Shown here one piece after another: positions 10,176 to 11,299 of a stretch of 11,299 nucleotides of DNA. The translations under genes were made by a program, and so were the position numbers. The DNA is from an uncultured Clostridia bacterium. GTDB taxonomy: Bacteria > Bacillota > Clostridia > Oscillospirales > Oscillospiraceae. The notes below the pieces were generated by a model. That model was given only the letters and a program-made list of their open reading frames with translations. It ran no database searches and was not told where the DNA came from. The DNA lies in assembly GCA_947177115.1 (NCBI GenBank), contig CAMWTG010000062.1, forward strand, positions 1 to 11,299, given 5' to 3'. Position 1 is the first letter of the stretch. Each line of letters opens with the position of its first letter.

Positions 10176-11299
10176 ATGAAACTGAAAAAAGCGCTTGCAC
10201 TGCTCTTAGCGATGGTCATGACCATCGCTCTGGTTGCCTGCGGCGGCAACCAGAATCCCCCTGCCGAGGATAATAAGACCCCGGCTGAGGATACCCAGAA
10301 GCCTGCCGAAGACAACAACACCCCCGATCCTGAGCCTGCCCCCGCCGAGCCCGCCGGCGCCAGCGAGATCTCCCTGTGGGTCTACCCCGTTGGCGGCTGG
10401 GGCGATGAGGCCAACGTCAAGGCCCTGACCGATGCCTTCACCGCCGAGACCGGCATTGCCGTCAAGGTGGAGTATCTGGCCTACGCCGATGGCGATGACA
10501 AGGTCAATGCCGCCCTCTCCGCCGGTGAGGCTCCCGACCTGATCCTGGAAGGACCTGAGCGCCTGGTCGCCAACTGGGGCGCCAACGGCCACATGGTGGA
10601 TCTGGCCGACATGCTGGATGACACCGACAGAAGCGAGCTGATCGAGGCTGCCCTTACCCCCTGCGTCAACGCCGAGGGCAAGATGTATGAGTATCCCATG
10701 TGCATGACCGCCCACTGCATGGCCATCAATCTGGATGCCTTTAAGGAGGCCGGGGCTGACCAGTATGTGGATCTGACCACCCACACCTGGACTACTGAGA
10801 ACTTCTTCAAGGCCATTGACGCGCTCTATGCCCACTACGGCCAGACCGTGGCCGCTGTGTTCTGCGCCGGTCAGGGCGGCGACCAGGGCACCCGCGCCCT
10901 CGTCAACAACCTCTACGGCGGTACATACACCAACGCCGCTCACACCGCCTACACCTGGGATGATCCCAAGAACGTTCAGGCGCTCACCGAGCTGCGCGAT
11001 GCCCAGGGCATTGATTACGATGCCTCCCTGGCCGGCGGCGATGAGATCGCCAAGTTCTACCAGGGCGTGCTGAAGATGGCTTTCTGCTGGAACAGCGCCC
11101 AGCAGCTCAATCCCAACTCCGCCGGTACCGGAGAGGGTAAGACCGTCACCGGTGAGGAGATCGTTTATATGAACTTCCCCACTCCCGATGGCAGCCCCGC
11201 CGAGCTGTGCGGCGGCATCTGGGGCTTCGGTATCTTTGACAGCAAGGACCAGGGCCGCATCGATGCTGCCAAGCAGTTCATCAAGTTCATGTGTGATTC
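10176..11299 (+). CDS. Sugar ABC transporter substrate-binding lipoprotein, 3' end outside the window
   Basis: The frame is open from the ATG at 10176 to the window end (374 residues visible, about 410-450 expected). AAGGAGGA (10163-10170) gives a strong ribosome binding site. A lipoprotein signal peptide (KLKK, hydrophobic core, lipobox LVAC) places the lipid-modified cysteine at 22. Residues 23-63 are an acidic, proline-rich linker with three 7-residue PAED repeats. From 64 the sequence is that of an extracellular solute-binding protein of carbohydrate ABC importers: ISLWVYPVGGWGDEANVKAL, FTAETGIAVKVEY, VNAALSAGEAPDLILEG, and later GGIWGFGIFDSKDQ with AAKQFIKFM near the visible end. It would capture the sugar outside the cell; the permease genes should follow beyond the window. 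The codons are heavily biased to GCC, CTG, ACC and GAG, more than in its neighbours, which suggests high expression. It has its own promoter behind the RpiR gene. Confidence 0.93.
   Translation, partial: MKLKKALALLLAMVMTIALVACGGNQNPPAEDNKTPAEDTQKPAEDNNTPDPEPAPAEPAGASEISLWVYPVGGWGDEANVKALTDAFTAETGIAVKVEYLAYADGDDKVNAALSAGEAPDLILEGPERLVANWGANGHMVDLADMLDDTDRSELIEAALTPCVNAEGKMYEYPMCMTAHCMAINLDAFKEAGADQYVDLTTHTWTTENFFKAIDALYAHYGQTVAAVFCAGQGGDQGTRALVNNLYGGTYTNAAHTAYTWDDPKNVQALTELRDAQGIDYDASLAGGDEIAKFYQGVLKMAFCWNSAQQLNPNSAGTGEGKTVTGEEIVYMNFPTPDGSPAELCGGIWGFGIFDSKDQGRIDAAKQFIKFMCD
10208..10254 (+). repeat. Two back-to-back perfect inverted repeats within the signal-peptide codons
   Basis: The first is a perfect 22-base palindrome (10208-10229) with half-arm AGCGATGGTCA. 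The second begins at its last base: TCTGGTTGCC (10229-10238) and GGCAACCAGA (10245-10254), a 10-base perfect stem with a 6-base loop. Both lie in the codons for residues 11-27, covering the end of the hydrophobic core and the lipobox. As RNA they would form two consecutive stable hairpins about 30 bases after the start codon. Confidence 0.8.
10260..10322 (+). repeat. Three 21-base tandem repeats encoding the PAED linker
   Basis: Copies at 10260-10280, 10281-10301 and 10302-10322 each encode a seven-residue unit starting PAED (PAEDNKT, PAEDTQK, PAEDNNT). They have diverged at third codon positions. They form the flexible spacer between the lipid anchor and the sugar-binding domain; copy number could vary between strains. 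Confidence 0.75.

Noticed and set aside
10206..10943. A 245-codon minus-strand frame opposite the binding-protein gene, rich in Gly, Val and Ile.
   Set aside because: It mirrors the GCC/ACC/GAG codon bias of the lipoprotein gene, has no ribosome binding site and no motif.

Overview
The window looks like chromosomal DNA from a Gram-positive, GC-rich member of the Clostridia, probably a gut Oscillospirales-type anaerobe. This placement is an inference. It rests on strong AGGAGG-type ribosome binding sites, a lipoprotein sugar-binding protein with an LVAC lipobox, a DUF624/YesL protein, an RpiR regulator, and a TagO/MnaA-type pair with no outer-membrane genes. No RNA gene, insertion sequence, CRISPR array or prophage gene was seen, and no gap between genes exceeds about 250 bases.

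Layout. (1) Positions 1-2418, plus strand: the 3' end of a TagO/WecA-type lipid-phosphate sugar transferase, a UDP-GlcNAc 2-epimerase overlapping or abutting it, and a membrane-anchored protein of unknown function. This is a cell-surface glycopolymer precursor module (UDP-ManNAc supply). (2) Positions 2551-4691, minus strand: a two-gene ABC exporter-type operon (ATPase, then ABC-2 permease with an ATGA overlap). It converges on region 1 across a bidirectional terminator and starts next to a long dyad at 4722-4773. (3) Positions 4944-7674, minus strand: a three-gene operon of a large ROK-like protein, an SGNH hydrolase and a DUF624/YesL membrane protein, with a good sigma-A type promoter at 7728-7756. 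(4) Positions 7922-11299, plus strand: divergent from region 3, an AGE-family (N-acylglucosamine 2-epimerase type) isomerase, an RpiR (HTH plus SIS) regulator, then a separately promoted sugar ABC substrate-binding lipoprotein that runs off the window.

Regions 3 and 4 together read as one divergent sugar-uptake and catabolism locus. Uptake is by the lipoprotein and its permeases (outside the window), isomerisation by the AGE protein, deacylation by the SGNH enzyme, a ROK-like sugar-binding or kinase protein follows, and the RpiR protein senses a phosphosugar. An amino sugar or sialic-acid-derived substrate is plausible, but the sequence does not prove it.

The most interesting signals are regulatory. 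A GAAAA-N3/4-TTTTC dyad recurs in the divergent promoter region and again upstream of the binding-protein promoter, which makes it a candidate RpiR operator. Two back-to-back perfect inverted repeats lie inside the signal-peptide codons of the binding protein. Hairpin-forming dyads sit near the predicted 5' ends of both divergent transcripts. Among the proteins, the ROK-like protein stands out: it carries an unassigned N-terminal domain of about 145 residues and lacks the usual ROK zinc motif.
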